A DNA stretch of 64,000 nucleotides from Nephrocerus scutellatus. Taxonomy: Eukaryota; Arthropoda; Insecta; Diptera; Pipunculidae. The notes under the pieces were generated by a model. It was not told where the DNA came from. It made no database searches and was given only the letters and a program-made list of their open reading frames with translations. A program made the position numbers and the translations under genes. The first letter of the stretch is position 1. Each line of letters starts with the position of its first letter. The DNA lies in assembly GCA_947095585.1 (NCBI GenBank), contig OX352761.1:138972277-139036276 (forward strand). Direction: 5' to 3'. Of the stretch, positions 13,101 through 28,100 are shown one piece after another.

Positions 13101-16100
13101 ATAACATTAGTATGGATGGTTTATAGACAGAGTACTCGTAGAAATATTGCCAAGGGCGCACACTCACCTGCACACATGAATCATAGCATCCTCGAACATA
13201 ACAAGATTCATGTAACCGACCACTTCGTTGTAGTTGGCTTGAGCTTCTATCAACAACTGAAAGAGATTGTCCCAGCTGCGCAGCGGCAGATATTTTTGAT
13301 CCACCAGCGATTGGGCAAAGTGACTATAGATGAGAGGTTCAGCAAATACTGTGTCCTCGTCAAAGTCCTCGAAATCCTTTTTAAAGATATCTCTGATTGC
13401 CGCCTTAAATGCTTTGATATCATATTGGTCCACTAAGCGGTCATGATAGACGCGAAACGCCTCATGCACATACAAACGGATCAGTTCGGCTGGACGGGCA
13501 CAGAAACTGCCAGTTGTTGCCGCAGAGGCGGCATTGGCACCCGACCCAGTACTATTCATTAATCCTTGATAAATATTCGTTAAGTCGCGTAAATTGAACA
13601 GATAATGGAACTTGACCGCTGTTGGAAGGAATGCATATTCGACGCGGCGATGCAAAGCTATTCCAACCGAGACGAGAAGTGTGCAAATCGATTTGATTTC
13701 TTTGCCGAAACAATTCAAAGGATTCCCAAGGTGACAACTCAATATGGATGAATAGATCCGATGCAGAGTCTCATCGGAAGGTGCACCTACAGAGAAAGCG
13801 CAGAAGTGCCGCTGCAGTCGGGGGTCAATGCTGAAGGAACCCGCTGTGGGATTCATGCAGGCAGCAAATTGACAATTCCGGATATCCTTAAGCAATAGCC
13901 GGTTGCGGTCATACCACTGATGGTAGTCCATAAATTGTCGCATTATTGTGTGTGGCTGAACGGTGCCATATGCATCCACTTCCGGCATATTCAAATCATT
14001 CACGTAGTAAATAAGGCGTTTGTTGCCGCTCGGACCGTAGCATCGTCCGGACTTCTTCTCCAATGGACGATCAAGAACTTTTTGGAAAATTTCCGAACTG
14101 GTATAGAAATTGAAATACGTTTTCTGTACAGTGAGAAACTGTTGGACAGGTGACGTGGCAGGAGTCACTGCCAGATCTATATCTTGCATGGTAGCGTACG
14201 CATTAAATATCTCCCGGAAGATTGCTCCCTTGCCACATCCGGAAGTACCGACCAGCATGCACGGGTGGTTGTGTTCGATTAGTATTTTCAAGAAGTATCT
14301 AAGACGTGCTGTCTCCGCCGTCGGCACAAGAACGTTCTGTGTGTTCGTGATAGTTTGGTAATGATGACGATGAGGATGATGACGAGAGGATGATGATGAG
14401 ATTATAGTGATAAAGCGCACGACAAACGAAATGAGTGGGTGAGTGGCTAATATAGAAACATTGCACATTTCTAATTTACCTGCAGTGGGATTTCATGTGA
14501 ATCCGGCATCTCAAATCTCTCAATGCTGGCCAGGCTCTCCCAGCGAGTAAACTTATGCGTTGCTACATCGAAAAAATAATCAAAAATGATACCTTGCGAT
14601 GGGAATTTCACATCCTTAAATTCGGCAGTCCACCATTTGTGGAATTCCCGATGCCAATCTATTATGTGATCCTGATAGAGTGCCGAGCCGAAGCCCCAAA
14701 TTGAAGCGAAAGCAAAAATAATCTCAAGCGTCGATACCATCGATGATTCGGTCGTAATTCCTTGATGATGAGGATGTTGCAAGTGCTGATTCATGTTCAT
14801 GTTCGTATCGCCAGTGCCAGTATCCGGGTCGTTGGTATTGGTGTTGGATGTGGTCGTAGTTGTAGCTGTGGTAGAGGTGTGCAGCAGACACTCGAGTAGA
14901 TGGCAGGTCATTTGTATCATTGCCATGTCGGATATTGGAGTTGTTTTACGAAAATCCCTGCTCCGGCTTACCAAACTTGGAAAATATTTCTCAAAGAGAC
15001 CGGTAAGCAGTCCGCGTTCCATTATGTCCGAACGAGTTTCCAGCCATGAGGAGACATATCTGCAGTGTTACCATAAATAAATAATAATAAATGATAGAAA
15101 TCGGTTATGATACGACGATGATAATTTTCCAATAAAGCCAATCAAGAACTTTGGATAAGTTTAGTATTTCTTCTTTTTTCATTTGAACACGCTCGTTATT
15201 ACGAAACACATATCCAATGAACCAATTATATCTATAATAAAATAATAGTGCTAAGTAAGAAACATAATATTTACGGAAACCATCCCAAGTCCTGTGGATT
15301 TATGTATAGTATGCCAGCTCTCGACACAGTCGCTGGTGTTGCTGCCTTCAAGTGGCCCACTTCAAATATCAAGCGCATTTCTTTTTTCAGGGAGATGCGC
15401 TCATTGCTCGCCAGAGTTAGCACCTTGTTGTCGTCCATGAGTGTATTCAAACTCTCTATCCACATTGGATCGATATCGCCATCGAGCACAATCCACTTGG
15501 GGTTCCCAGCCGGCAAGTTTGCCTGCTCACGCATTATCGAGGAGAACAGTCCATCTTTCCATTCGCGCGTTGTTGGATTGACAATTCCGAAGAGTTCGTC
15601 ATTGGAGAGTGCCTTCGGATTGAGCACATTGCAAACAGGCCTGAGCTTTTGAATTTTGTATGTCTCGCAGAGTGTTTGCCATATTTTCGTCTTGCCCGTG
15701 CCAGCATTGCCGACGATGAACACCGAGTGACGCACATCGAGCAACTCCTGCAGCTGGACTACTTTCATGAGGAAGCCCTCCTCTGGCTGCAGTTTGATTT
15801 CACTGACTGCTTGCCGGATGGTCTTCTCAAAATCAAATACTCGTTTTCGCGGGACATCCAAAGCAGGAAATAAATCACCAATCAGCCCCATGAATATTGC
15901 GACATCCTCGGTGACGATTTTCGGAATGTTGAAATCGCGCAATGCCCTCATTAGCACTTGGTCCTCTGGTCGGCTGTGGTCATCTCGCTTCAGTGTTCCG
16001 GCAACAACAAGAACTGACTTAATTGCCCGCAATCCCCAATCGTAATGATCCTGCTTCGAAAGCAACTCTCTACAGAGTGTATATAATGTTATGAATTTGC

Positions 16101-19100
16101 GCGCCAACAATCGGGCCTCCTGAAACCCCTCGGCCATTAGCATTATTTCGCATATCAGTGCAAAGTCGGGCACAATCATGGCACACGGTCTGAAAAGAGT
16201 TTTCAAATTTTCCGGCAGTTCAGTTCGTCCGGCGTAGCCGGGATTCATTGTAATGAATATGCCGACCGACGGCATCAGCGAGATCGTTTCGCCCATGAAG
16301 GTAAACTGAGATTTCTTCAACTGTTTGAGTTGGTGTGAAATTGAAAAAAAAAAAGAAAAATTCATAAGAGATATATACAGTTCCAGTTGAATAATCTCTT
16401 CAACATGATGTTGTCTAACATGCTGCGTCTCAGTAAAGCTAAAATTTGGTTGTTTGTGTTTGGGTATGTGTTGTTTGCATTGTGGGTTTACTCCCATCGT
16501 TTTATTTCTTTTCACATGCGCGACATGGGACACCTATCACTTACCTTTATTGCTTCTTGAATGGTCTTCACTTGGACTGCCACCACTGATAGCACTTCAA
16601 CTGATATTCGGTTGAACTCATCGAAGCAGCCCCATGCACCCGTCTGTGACAGTCCTTTATAAATATTGCCACAGGACTTGTAGTCCATTTGCTCGGAACA
16701 GTTGAAAACGTAGACCATGACACCTAGCGCCCGGCCGAGATCCTTTGTGGTTTCGGTTTTTCCGGTGCCGGCTGGACCAGCGGGTGCGCCCCCCATAACC
16801 AAATGCAGTGACTGTGTTGTCGCCCATCAGCCCGTTCGATGAAATGATGTAGGAATAGAAAAATAAAACAAAAAGTAAGTGGTGGGACAACTAATAAAAA
16901 ACCGAGATATTCCAAATTGAACCACACAGAGTATACAGATTATACAGGAAATTAGAGGAAATTAGTTTTTGGAGTGAATTGGGAATTTTCGTTCATATTC
17001 CTTGAGCATTAAAAGTGCGGTGTAAATTACTTCAGAAACAATGGACCAAAACTTAAAATGGGGTAACCTAATAACCGCAGACTTTATGGATCGATTATGG
17101 AATACGAGCAATTAGAATAAAGAATTGCATATTTTAGTCATTTAGTAGCAGTAGTTGACAGATTACACCATTATGTGCTGGTGTGCCAAATATGTAGTCA
17201 AAACGGTTTTTCTGGTTTGTCCAGTTTGATTGCACATGGAGTTTATTTTTGGAATATGACTCATTAGTCATTGCATATTAGTATGGTTAGTTGTAAATAA
17301 CGGAAGTTGCCACAATGGTCTGGTCTTTGCTTGATATTTCTGTGTATAAGATTGGAAACCTCTAGAAACTTTTCAATGAATATAAATAGGCGGATTTGGC
17401 GCAGAGATTTATTAGTTTTTTAAAATTCAACCAGAGCAGTTGAAGAGCTACCAGCTAAATGAATAGTAGTGAAATACAAGTATTGTTGCAAGTTTTTTTG
17501 TGTACTTATAAAAGTAATCACGATTGTTTGTTTGTCGTGGAATCTTGCGATAAACTTTTAACCAACTTCCCAAAGCCCGATTTCATTGAAACTTTGCACA
17601 CATGTGTATTTCCGATGACAACACTTTCTGTTAAAAATTTTGGGCCCCTCGGACGGGGGGTGCGGTACCATATATATATTTTTAAAATTAGACCGATCTT
17701 CTTCAAATTCTATTCACATGTCCGATGGACAACACTTTTCGTAAAGCCCCGGGGTCGAGGGGCCTTATACAAATTATTTAAAAATTTACCCGACTTTTTT
17801 CAAATGTTATTACCTAAACTCGCGCATAATGGTACTCGATAGGATGAACTGTATATAAATCTAAGGAAACAACAAGGCGTAATTGAATAAAATGCGAAAT
17901 GAGAGTCTTTTTTTTTAAATTCATATGTTTTTATGAAAATAAGAGTGGTTGTTGCAAAACTCCCGCAGTAAAATATAATTTATGTAAAATATAATTGAAT
18001 AATATAATAATAGTTTATTGACTAGAAGCAGCTCAAAGTAAACAGTGCAACCGCAAATCAAATGTTGTTTGCAAGTTAAATAATTACATTTGTTTCCTGT
18101 CGTTTCCATGGAACAAATAGGGGGCATATACGACCACCTGATGTACAAAGAAAAACCACAACCGACAAACAACAAAGAAGACCACACACACACACAGATT
18201 CTACGTGAAATCAACTTCAATGACTAGCAGTCTATGACCACTGTGTTGCTATTAAAGACCAATAAATGAGAGGAGGGTGGCTTGAAGTGAAAAACCACAA
18301 ATTAACGGCGTGCCGGGGCTGAAGATTTTGCCGCCGCGAGTGTTGCATGACGGTATTTATAAACACACTCCAAAGCCACTCTACTATTCGCATAGCTATT
18401 CTTGCGGCAAAGGCCTATATCTTCTACCCCCCATACTCACCTGTGTCAATGTTATGTAACATCGGTCTGTAAGTGGTGTGATAACCAGTCGTGAGGTGTT
18501 CCCCAAATATTCGTACGCATAACGAAATTCCGCATCGCAAATATTTGCGTAGCAATCGTCATCGTAGTTGGCGGCGTCTCGTTCAGATGTCGTCGTTGTT
18601 TTCACTGTGGTCCCTTCACCATCATCCCAACGGTGTCTCAACTGACTCTGCCACTGAAAAGCCAGGGCGTTGTCGACTTTTGTCTGAATGATTTTCAGCA
18701 CCACATCTCGGCTATGCACATCAATGGTGCAGATGGTCATAATTTTCTGTCTATCGCCAGCGTTTAGCTCACCCAGCAGCAAGGTGATGAGTGCATTCAG
18801 TTGGGCGATTTGCCGTTTGTGTAATTCCTTCATGGCTGCCTCGTAGCCCTCCTCAATCCAAGCAAATGCTCTGTTAACATCGGACGTCCAGCATATTTGA
18901 CTGCAGCACAGGGCCGTCTGAGCGGGCCAATCGAATAACCACTGGTCACGGGGTTTTTCGGTGAACATCTTTAGCGAACATTTGAACAGTTCATGCAGTG
19001 TGCCGCGCATTGTCAAAATTATTTCGTTTAGCCAGCACTCAACACGACCGGAACATTCAACGCCATCACCCACAAATCGAACGTACTCCTCGTTCTCCTT

Positions 19101-22100
19101 GGAATGCATGCCTACAGCTTGAATCGAGTTCGTCTGGAATTCTAAGCGTAAAATGGAATCGAAGAGTTTGATCAAGTGACGATCGATGATCTTTGGGTTA
19201 TTGCCGTTCGACAGAATGTCAAGAAGGTCCGCTGAGGAAATAAAATAGAATCGCGGAAAAGCCAATCGTTTCGTTTCTAGATAGTCGTTTAAGGTCTTCT
19301 CACAAATGGCCAACTTTAGCTGCAATTTCTCGAGAATCTCATAAATGTGCTGATGCTGCAACACAACCTTGATGACAAATCTCGTCTGAATTACCTCCGC
19401 GAGAAGTTGTGTAAATTCGGCATCGGTTTCCTCAAAGCGCTCAGCGTCTAGCGGAAGCTGTGCTCGTATATCGGCCGATCCAATGAAAATACTCTCCAAG
19501 TAAATCCATTTGCGCTGTACATCGAACAAGCGCGTTATCAGCACATCAACATTCGCTAATATCTCCTGCCACTGGCTCAGCCGTCCCAGCAAGTAGTCGA
19601 TGTGCTTCGAAGTGGCGATATTTTGGAGCTGCATTTGATTATCGTCCAACGTTTCGAGCAATTCCTCAGAGACTTTCAGCAGACGCAATTGCCTTTGCTG
19701 ATGCATTTCCGTGTCGAATTGCATTTGATCCCAGGTCGTTTTAATTTCCTCCAGAATTTTGCTAACAGTCATTTCCTTGATGGCCCGATCGACTGTGTTC
19801 TTAATGTCCTCCTCGCAGTGATGCAAATCAAGAGCAAGCAACTGCTCTAGTGTTGTGGATTCATTGCATTTTAATTGAATCTATGAGTGTTGACGGTGGC
19901 AATCGTACGACAAGTGTAGGGAAGAGAAGAGAAGAGAGGAGAATAGAAGTGTCTGATTAATATTGTAGAATTACCTTGCAACCAAAATTAATATCTTGTT
20001 CCACGAAATCTACAGAGTAATAAACCGAAATTACTGTATTTATGCATTAAACGTGATGTGGAATTAATGGCAAGTGCACCTAATGTGATACTTTGCCTCC
20101 GAGAAACACTGTCCATTTGCAAAACTGCATTTGGAAACAGTCTAACTAAATTATATATGCAATGTGAAGATGTGGCTATAGATAGATTGGCATTGAAATA
20201 TCCTTAATTAGTTGTTTTGCTCTTAGACTTATCCGACATAACTGGGATGTGATTATTTAGTAAATTAATCAATCAATGATTATTTTAATAAGTTTTGCTT
20301 AAAACCTTTAAACAAACAGGGATTCAGGACAAGCGTAGAATTAATTCTTCTTCTATTCTAAATCATATGGGTTGGCGGCATCAACTTCTGCCAAATCGTG
20401 CACTCGGCGATGATTTCTCTCCCATTTGCTGTGGCTTTCTTGGAAACCTACTTACTTAACTGAACCACGGATTACATGGCCATTGAAAATTCAGATGACC
20501 TACCTTGAGTATGGCTTGAAATTACAGGTTGCATCAAACTGTAGCTGGTGCAATAGTAAATTGACCCCAAAAAATAATGATTTTGTAGGCTTTTGTTTGG
20601 GTTAGAAATATTGGACAACGACAGAATGTAATGTCTAATGCTGAGCCGCCGACACTACCCGAAATGTAAGGGGTAGTCTGATATAGCGATGTATAAAAGA
20701 TACAAAGTCAGAGTTAAATTTTTACTGCAATGGATTCGTATTAATAATAATATTAAGCGCGACAGACCGTTGCGGTCCAAGGCCTGGCTTCTCGCGACCA
20801 TTTGTGTTGTGCGTGTATAGTTTTGCACACAAATGGAAAGGAAATGGAAATGCCGTATCCGAACGGGGAATTCAGAAGGTTCCTGTACTCTCGGATGTTT
20901 GTCAGACATTCGCGAGAGGTGGGATCGTGAAAAATACTGCGATTTTCTGGTATTCGAACCCCCTGCTCAGAAATCCATGCACTTAACCACTGAGCCACGG
21001 CGCCAATAATGGATCAGTATTAGTTCTTGGAAAGAAAACACATTACGAGGGAAGTCACAGAAGTACCCGACTTGACGTATAGATATCGGTTGTTGGGCTT
21101 AAAAAGAGTGAATGTGATAAGTTCCAATCTTACAAAGATTAAATTTGACGTTTGACGACGCTACATTGTTTAGTATTTACCGGCAGCCATCAATAGTGAA
21201 GGCTCTCAACGAATTTTTAAACAGAAAAAACTGGTCATCGTTATGGGATACGACACTTACATTTGAAAGGCCTCAATCCAACCAACATCAAAACGGACCT
21301 AGATTCTTCTTTAGAGGATAAAATAAAATATTCGGTGGCATAGTTTAAGCGAGGTCGTGCGAGTTACCAAGACAAACATCGCAGTGGTCGACCATATGAG
21401 GTGAGTACACCAGAAGTGGTGAAAAAATCCACAAAATGGTCGAATGGAGGTTCGTGAGGTAGCAGATATGGCAGGCATCGTGGCGAAGATAAAAGTTCCG
21501 TCATCGTGATGGCCAAAATCAATGAGTTAAAGTTCGAATTGCTTCCTCATGCAGCCTTTTCTCCAGATTTAACCCCCCGGACTATTTTCTAATAATGAAC
21601 TTGGTGAAATGGCTCGGTGGTAAAAGATTTGCCAACAATGGTCTACCGTTAGGCCTATCTTCGGACGTACCAACCAATTCAAAGATTCCTTCTTTAGCCG
21701 CACACTAGTTATGTGGAATGAATGGCCCGACTCTATGTTTCCGCATTTGTTTGATCTGCAGTCATTTAAGAGACACGTGCATAGACATCTCTTCTCTTCC
21801 TCTGCCTAATTTTTTAACGACCACGCTGTGCTAAGCATTATAAGGGTGCAAACCCCCTGAGCGTGTATATATTATAAAAAATAGAGGTGGAGTTTGCGGT
21901 TGATGGCTATTTTAAGGAGCCCGACGTTCTCACTATAAACAGGGTATTGAAACTGATGTACATCTCTGGGAAATAAAGAGTTTTTTTATCAAACTTTTTG
22001 TGTTGTCTTTATTAGGTCGAGTACTTTTCTTTTTAAATTCTCTATATTAACTTCACTTGCCCGTGGGTCGTCGGTCGTCGGTCGGTCGTCGGTCGGTCGT

Positions 22101-25100
22101 CGGTCGGTCGTCGGTCGGTCGTCTGTCGTGGATTCTTGCGATCAATTTTTAACCCACTTCCCATGGCCCGATTTTATTGAAATTTTGCACACATGTGTAT
22201 TTCCGGAGACAACACTTTCTATTAAATTTTGAGGCCCCTCGGGCTGCGGGGTCGGGGGGCTCCCAAACAACAATTTTAAAAAATTTACCCGATTTTCTTC
22301 AAATTTTACACACATGTGTATACCCAATAAACAATACTTTTTCGAAAATTTGGTAGTGATCGGGTCCCGGGTTCGGCCGCAAGGCCCTTATAAATTTTTT
22401 AAATATCTGTACTGGCATCAGATATTCGTCGCCCTTTATGGACTGTGTGCGGTGTGTGCTGCGCAGTCGGCTGCGCTGCATGGTTTTGGTGGTGGAGAGA
22501 GAGAGAGAGAAATCTTAGCTCACGCACAAATGAACCCAGCAAATGAAACGAGACATAAATGTTTTATGCTTAATTTAACTTACATTTTTATTTACTGAAT
22601 TGTATTTTTATTGATGTCGTTTTTTTGTTGTCGATATCAACTTACAGATAGAACAACAAGTTTTCACAATATTCTGTCATTTGGCGTTTTCATAAATTAG
22701 TTCAGAGCAGTCAAAGAGTTCTCAAGATAAATGTTCGTGTTTCTTATTTGCTCAGAGTATGAGCGTGCTCTAAGTGCTCAGAATAAAATGATCTGAGCTT
22801 TTTCAATTTTAACATCTGATGTCAAATGTTTGTTTCGATGATTTTCTCCTACAATAAAAAAAAATGGCCCAGGATCGAGGGGCTCCCATATTAATTTCTG
22901 CGATTAGAGAATTTAGATGAAAAATTTTAATTTTTATGGGTTGTTTTTTTCCTTTTTTAAATTCTCTATATTAACTTCACTTGCCCGTGGCTGGCTGGCC
23001 AAATCTTTCATCAATTTTTAACACACTTCCTACAGCCCGATTTTATTGAAATTTTGCACACATGTATATCTCCCAAGACAACACTTTCTATTAAAATTTG
23101 AGGCCCCTCGGGCCGCGGGGTCGGGGGGCTCCCATACAAATATTTTACAAAATTTACCCGATTTTCTTTAAATTTTGTACACATGTGTGTCTTCGATGGA
23201 AAACACTTTTTGTCACTTTTATACCATTTTTAAATATCGCTTTATCGCATCAGATCACGGCAAAGTCTTAGCTCTGTGTTTTGTTAGCAGCGCTGTTCGC
23301 TGCCGCTGCGTCATTTGGTGAATGATTTTGCCACAAAACGAGCACGCAGTGTGTGTGTGTGTGTGTGTATCCCCGATTAGAGAATTTACAAGTAAAATTT
23401 TAATTTTTATGGGTTGTTTTTTTTTCATTGGCAGACGCTCAATGGGTTTAAACCCTAAGATGCTAGGCACAGCGTGGGCACTAAGTATCAAGGAGAGAGG
23501 AGATGTCGATGCGCATGCATTTTGAAAGCATGTGGATCATATTGATCCGGGAATACAAATCTTGATATAGCTTTCTACATTCGTGTTGTACAACTAAAGA
23601 AATAGACTCTAAACTTAGCAGTACGCCAGAAGATGGGCTTGAAAGATGAGCATTTAGAGCACCACGGGTATTGCGGTTGAATTCAAGGGGAGATTGCATG
23701 GAAGCGAATCTATTGATTTCGCTATGTTTACGTCACCGAAAAGTTTTATCACACAGTTCTGTATTCTGTCAAGCAGATGCAACGTGTTCCTAAGTGCAGC
23801 TGACCAGACATAACAATTATACTCAAGTTTGGGGTGAATGAATGCCCTGTAGATAGCAGGACTAAGACTTCCCTCGTAGTTGCCCTGAAAAATTACGCAG
23901 ATGGTGCGTGTGAATAGCTAACATCCTGTAGATCTTTAATAGTTTGCAGTTTTCTTTCGGCCCTAAAGCAAGAGTATTTAAAAAAAAACATTTTCAAGTA
24001 TTCGAATAATGCAACCGCCTTCACAGTAGGTATTTCATTAGTCGTTTCTGCGAAAGTGAGGAAACAGAAGTGGAATTGACTGCATTACTTTGCATTCCTT
24101 GCTAATTCTTCGAAATAAGTAAATTTAATAAAAATTACCCTTTTCAGCGGATTAAGCTTCCCATGTGTTTCACTAAAGATATGTCTTTATCTACATATCT
24201 TTAGTAAAACATTTGGGAAATAATTTAAATCTCATCAAACTCACCAAATTATCCATTGAATGCTGATTCGTCAGCTACATGTTACAAAGCATCAATAGAA
24301 TTAATTAACGACATTCCTACACACAAAATGCTAAAGGAAGTAATTGTTTCTTACGAGACATATGGATGCGAGCGCTGTACGTCAGAATATATACAGAATC
24401 TATCAATCTACCAGTCTAAAATTTCAATTTCAATTTGAATTGCATTCCGCTGTTCGGAGTGCAAACAACTTGACGTACAGAGCAATTTGCTCGTTCGCAT
24501 CACACACGCATCGTAGGCAAAACATAAACACACTTTAGTTACTCGCATCAGTTCCATCCAATGACGTTCGGTTATAGCGGGATTTTGTAATTCCGTGATT
24601 GCACGTAACGACGAAACCAGATCCTTTAGCACAGATACAATGTAAATATATGGCTCCCATTCACGAATACCCTTATCGAGCGTCCGTAGGTCTTTGGTGA
24701 ATTTCTTGCACTCGTTTTCCATATCATCGGTGTCAATCTGACACCATGGCGTTGATTTCCAATCGACAATACACGACTCAATGACGCGAACAAAGTCCCA
24801 TAATTTCTGTAACAAATAAACACACACACATAGTATAAGATATTCTGTAATTGTTTTGTAATACATCTGCGTAGTGTTACCTTGATACGCTTCACTTCAG
24901 CTGCGCAAAGCATTAGGTTGGTCTCATCAGGTCCAGGGATATCAAGAAGCTTAGCACAATATAATATCCTCTTCCTTATGGAGTCGAATCGAGCCAAGTG
25001 CATAAAAACTGTATCACACAGGGCGTACACATTGTCGCATGGTACGGAGAAGAACTTTTGATTGCAATGGAAAAGGATGGAGTAAAGTTTTAAATGATCT

Positions 25101-28100
25101 ATATTAACTTTGCGTCCAGATGTGTTTGTTTGTTTGTGTCTTTGCTTTTGGTTTGCCAAATTTTGTAATACATTTGTAATCCACTTCCTAAAGCCCGATT
25201 TTTAGCCTCAAAAAAGAAAAAGATAGAAGTAGAACAAGGGTAGCAAAAGATTTGGATCCATCAATGAGACCAAACAAGGGCAACCCACCCAAGCTTAAAA
25301 TAAGTACGACACCCAACCACATCTGGTACTAATAAAAAAGCCAAGGACCAAACGCCGAAACCAGGTCGCAGTGTCGACAAAAAGAGGTTTAAAAAAGACG
25401 GCTTAGCGGCAGCAAGTCAAACAAACAACGTAGTCTGGGTAAGCACAAACACCAACAGCAAAGATGAACAACTTTTTAACTACATTTCATCACAAAATAG
25501 GAATAAACAACGTGGGGAATCATGCAACCTTCATAAACGCCATACGCAGAGAGGTACTGGACCTAACCTTATCAGGCTCAAGGCCGCTTAGCATGATCAA
25601 AAAATGGCACGTAATGAAGGAGGCATCATTCTCTGACCACATGTATATTAGATTTAAGATAGAAACACCCAGCAAGGCTCAATCCTTGTTAAGAACCCCT
25701 AACACACAAGTCTTCTTAGACCAACTCAAACATAACCTTATTGGAATTCGTACCCCAATAAGCTCAATTGCCGATCTCGACAGCACGGTAAACGAACTTA
25801 CAATCTAGGCAACCATAAACGACTACCACACAAGTAACCCTGTAATTCGCATCAGCCACACAAGGGACGTTCCATGGTGAATTAAGAACTCGATGCCAAA
25901 CGAAGAGAAGTTCTCAAACTCTTTAATATGGCCAAACGTACAAGCACCTGGACGACCTATAAATCTGCCCTATCCAGATACAACGTGGCTTTAAGAAACA
26001 GCAAAAGAAAAAGTTGGAGAGAATTCTGTGAAAGCATCGGCAAACTGCCAACAGTTTGTCGACTACACAAAGCTCTCCCCCTTAACCAAAACAACCCACT
26101 CGGTTCAGTAAAGAAACCAAACCGTGAACTTATATCCTCTAGAAAAGAAACGCTTAAATGTCTGGTAGAAAGTCATTTCCCTGACAGTATAATACTAGAC
26201 AGTTAAGAGGTAAACGAGGATATTAATATGCACCCATACTACAGACCGAACAATACGAGCTAACAAACCGGACATCGTCCTATTTGATAAAGTTGGGAAG
26301 AAAATAACGTTGCTTGATATAGCTGTTCCATTAAATAACAATCTTCAGTCGACATACAGTACAAAAATTGAAAAATATACTGATCTTGCAAACGAATTGA
26401 AGACAATGTATCATGAGGAAAGGGTGGATATCTCTCCAATAATTCTATCTGCCACCGGCTTGATACCAAAACACCTTATTGTGCAGTTACAAAAACATAA
26501 TCTTAATGACGCACTAGACATTATGCAGAAATCTGTGATCCTGAGCACATGTAACATAGTGCGACGATTCCTACAAACCGATACAAACGGGCTAGAACAT
26601 GGTCTACGTCCCAACAGAGCCTAATCCCTTGGCGCACCGATTAGAGAAGTTACACGGAAAATTTTAATTTTTATCAGTTGGTTTTTTGAGAGATGAATTG
26701 TTGTTGCAATCAAAAAGTATTGACTAGTGACGTTAAAATGTATGTTCAGTTAAAGTTACATATTTAACCAGGAATTAGAAACACATTTTCTTCCATCGTT
26801 TCAAATGCAATTTTACTTTCTTTTGCATAGTAAAGGAAGCACTCACTCACTTGCAAAACGAACAAAATATTGTGGACTTTTTTAAATATTTGTCAACAAA
26901 TTGCTACCAATTATAAAATTGTAAGTTTGTCAAAATCATTTCGAAATATTTTTGCTATTAATATGCAGCAGATTTACGCTCTGTATCAGTGGTGAAAAGG
27001 AGCATAATTTTTTTTAGACATTTTGAATTTAAGCTAAAATTTGGGATAGAGCTGCCAGAATTTGTTAATTACTTTTTGAGCAAGTCCTTGGCAAAGAAAG
27101 CAAATCTTTTCCACTATAAATAGAACTGTTTTCTGTGCATTTTATAGGATCCAAACATTTCTCCTTCCAGGGTTCATAGTCCCTTTTAATACAAAATACT
27201 AAATGGTACTTACTGCGATGTTTTGAAACTTCCCTGTATATGCGTTAACGTGACACATAAACAGTTCAACAATGGATGCTATAATTTCTTCCTGATACCG
27301 ACGTATATTCGCCAAAGCTTCGAACTTTACTTCAGCCACATCCTTGAGATTTTTCCATTTCATTGGCAATTGATCTATGTCCTTGAGAAGGCGCATATGA
27401 ATTTCAACATTATACGATTTTAGCAATGAAATGATGTCCTTAAGCGATTTGAAAATGTTATCTGCATGCCAATCGCGCTTCTTAATTTGTGACATAACTG
27501 CTAGAACCTTCAACAGGACACGGAAATCCTCTCGATTGACCTGAAGTGTTAATACCCTTGTCCCGGTGGTGATGAAAGTGTGAAGCTTCTGTGAAGGACG
27601 TGATGTGTGTGCATGGAAAACAAAATTTACAAATTACTTGACTATGAGGCTCATTTATTTGGCTTAGTTGTGGGTATACAGGCAAGCGGCGGTGAAACGG
27701 GAGGCCTCGCGGTAACGAGTCATTTAAGGAACCGCACAGCAAAATCTGAATAAGCAGAGAATTTTTGGGGTTGTTATAATAACAAATCGATCTCTACGCA
27801 TTCAGGTGTTTTGGTGTTTGGTCAGATGCTATGCAGCAATTAGCTCAACCATGCGGTGAACCTTCGCTTACACGTTTACACCGATATTTTAGTTTCAGTT
27901 GCAAGCACACAACCGACACTATTCGGGAAATTTGTTAAATGCGGTGTAGTTTTATGCATGTGGAATTTTGGCTCAAACTTCCACACGGACGCTCTCCGCA
28001 CCCTGCCAGCAAAGTGTCTCCATCTGTGTATACGCACCCACCTGCAGAGTATCGATAACGTAGCGCAGCAGCCATTGTTTGAACAAATTGGCCCACTTGC

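Larger units (their letters stand above)
25090..26690. repeat. R1-type repeat ends flanking a 1.4-kb LINE insertion
   Basis: Left part (about 25095-25200): atctatattaactttg and cacttcctaaagcccgattttta. Right part (about 26636-26688): gattagagaagttac, aaaattttaatttttat and a ttggtttttt end. Between them lies retrotransposon coding debris. The outer parts are the two ends of one R1 element. Confidence 0.68.

Noticed and set aside
20936..21004. Functional tRNA gene on the minus strand
   Set aside because: Only the A and B boxes are present; no acceptor-stem pairing or 3' half follows, and a SINE body does.
22068..22125. CRISPR-like array or satellite from the GTCG repeats
   Set aside because: Units are 4-8 bp without spacers and the run is part of a dispersed transposon-like repeat.
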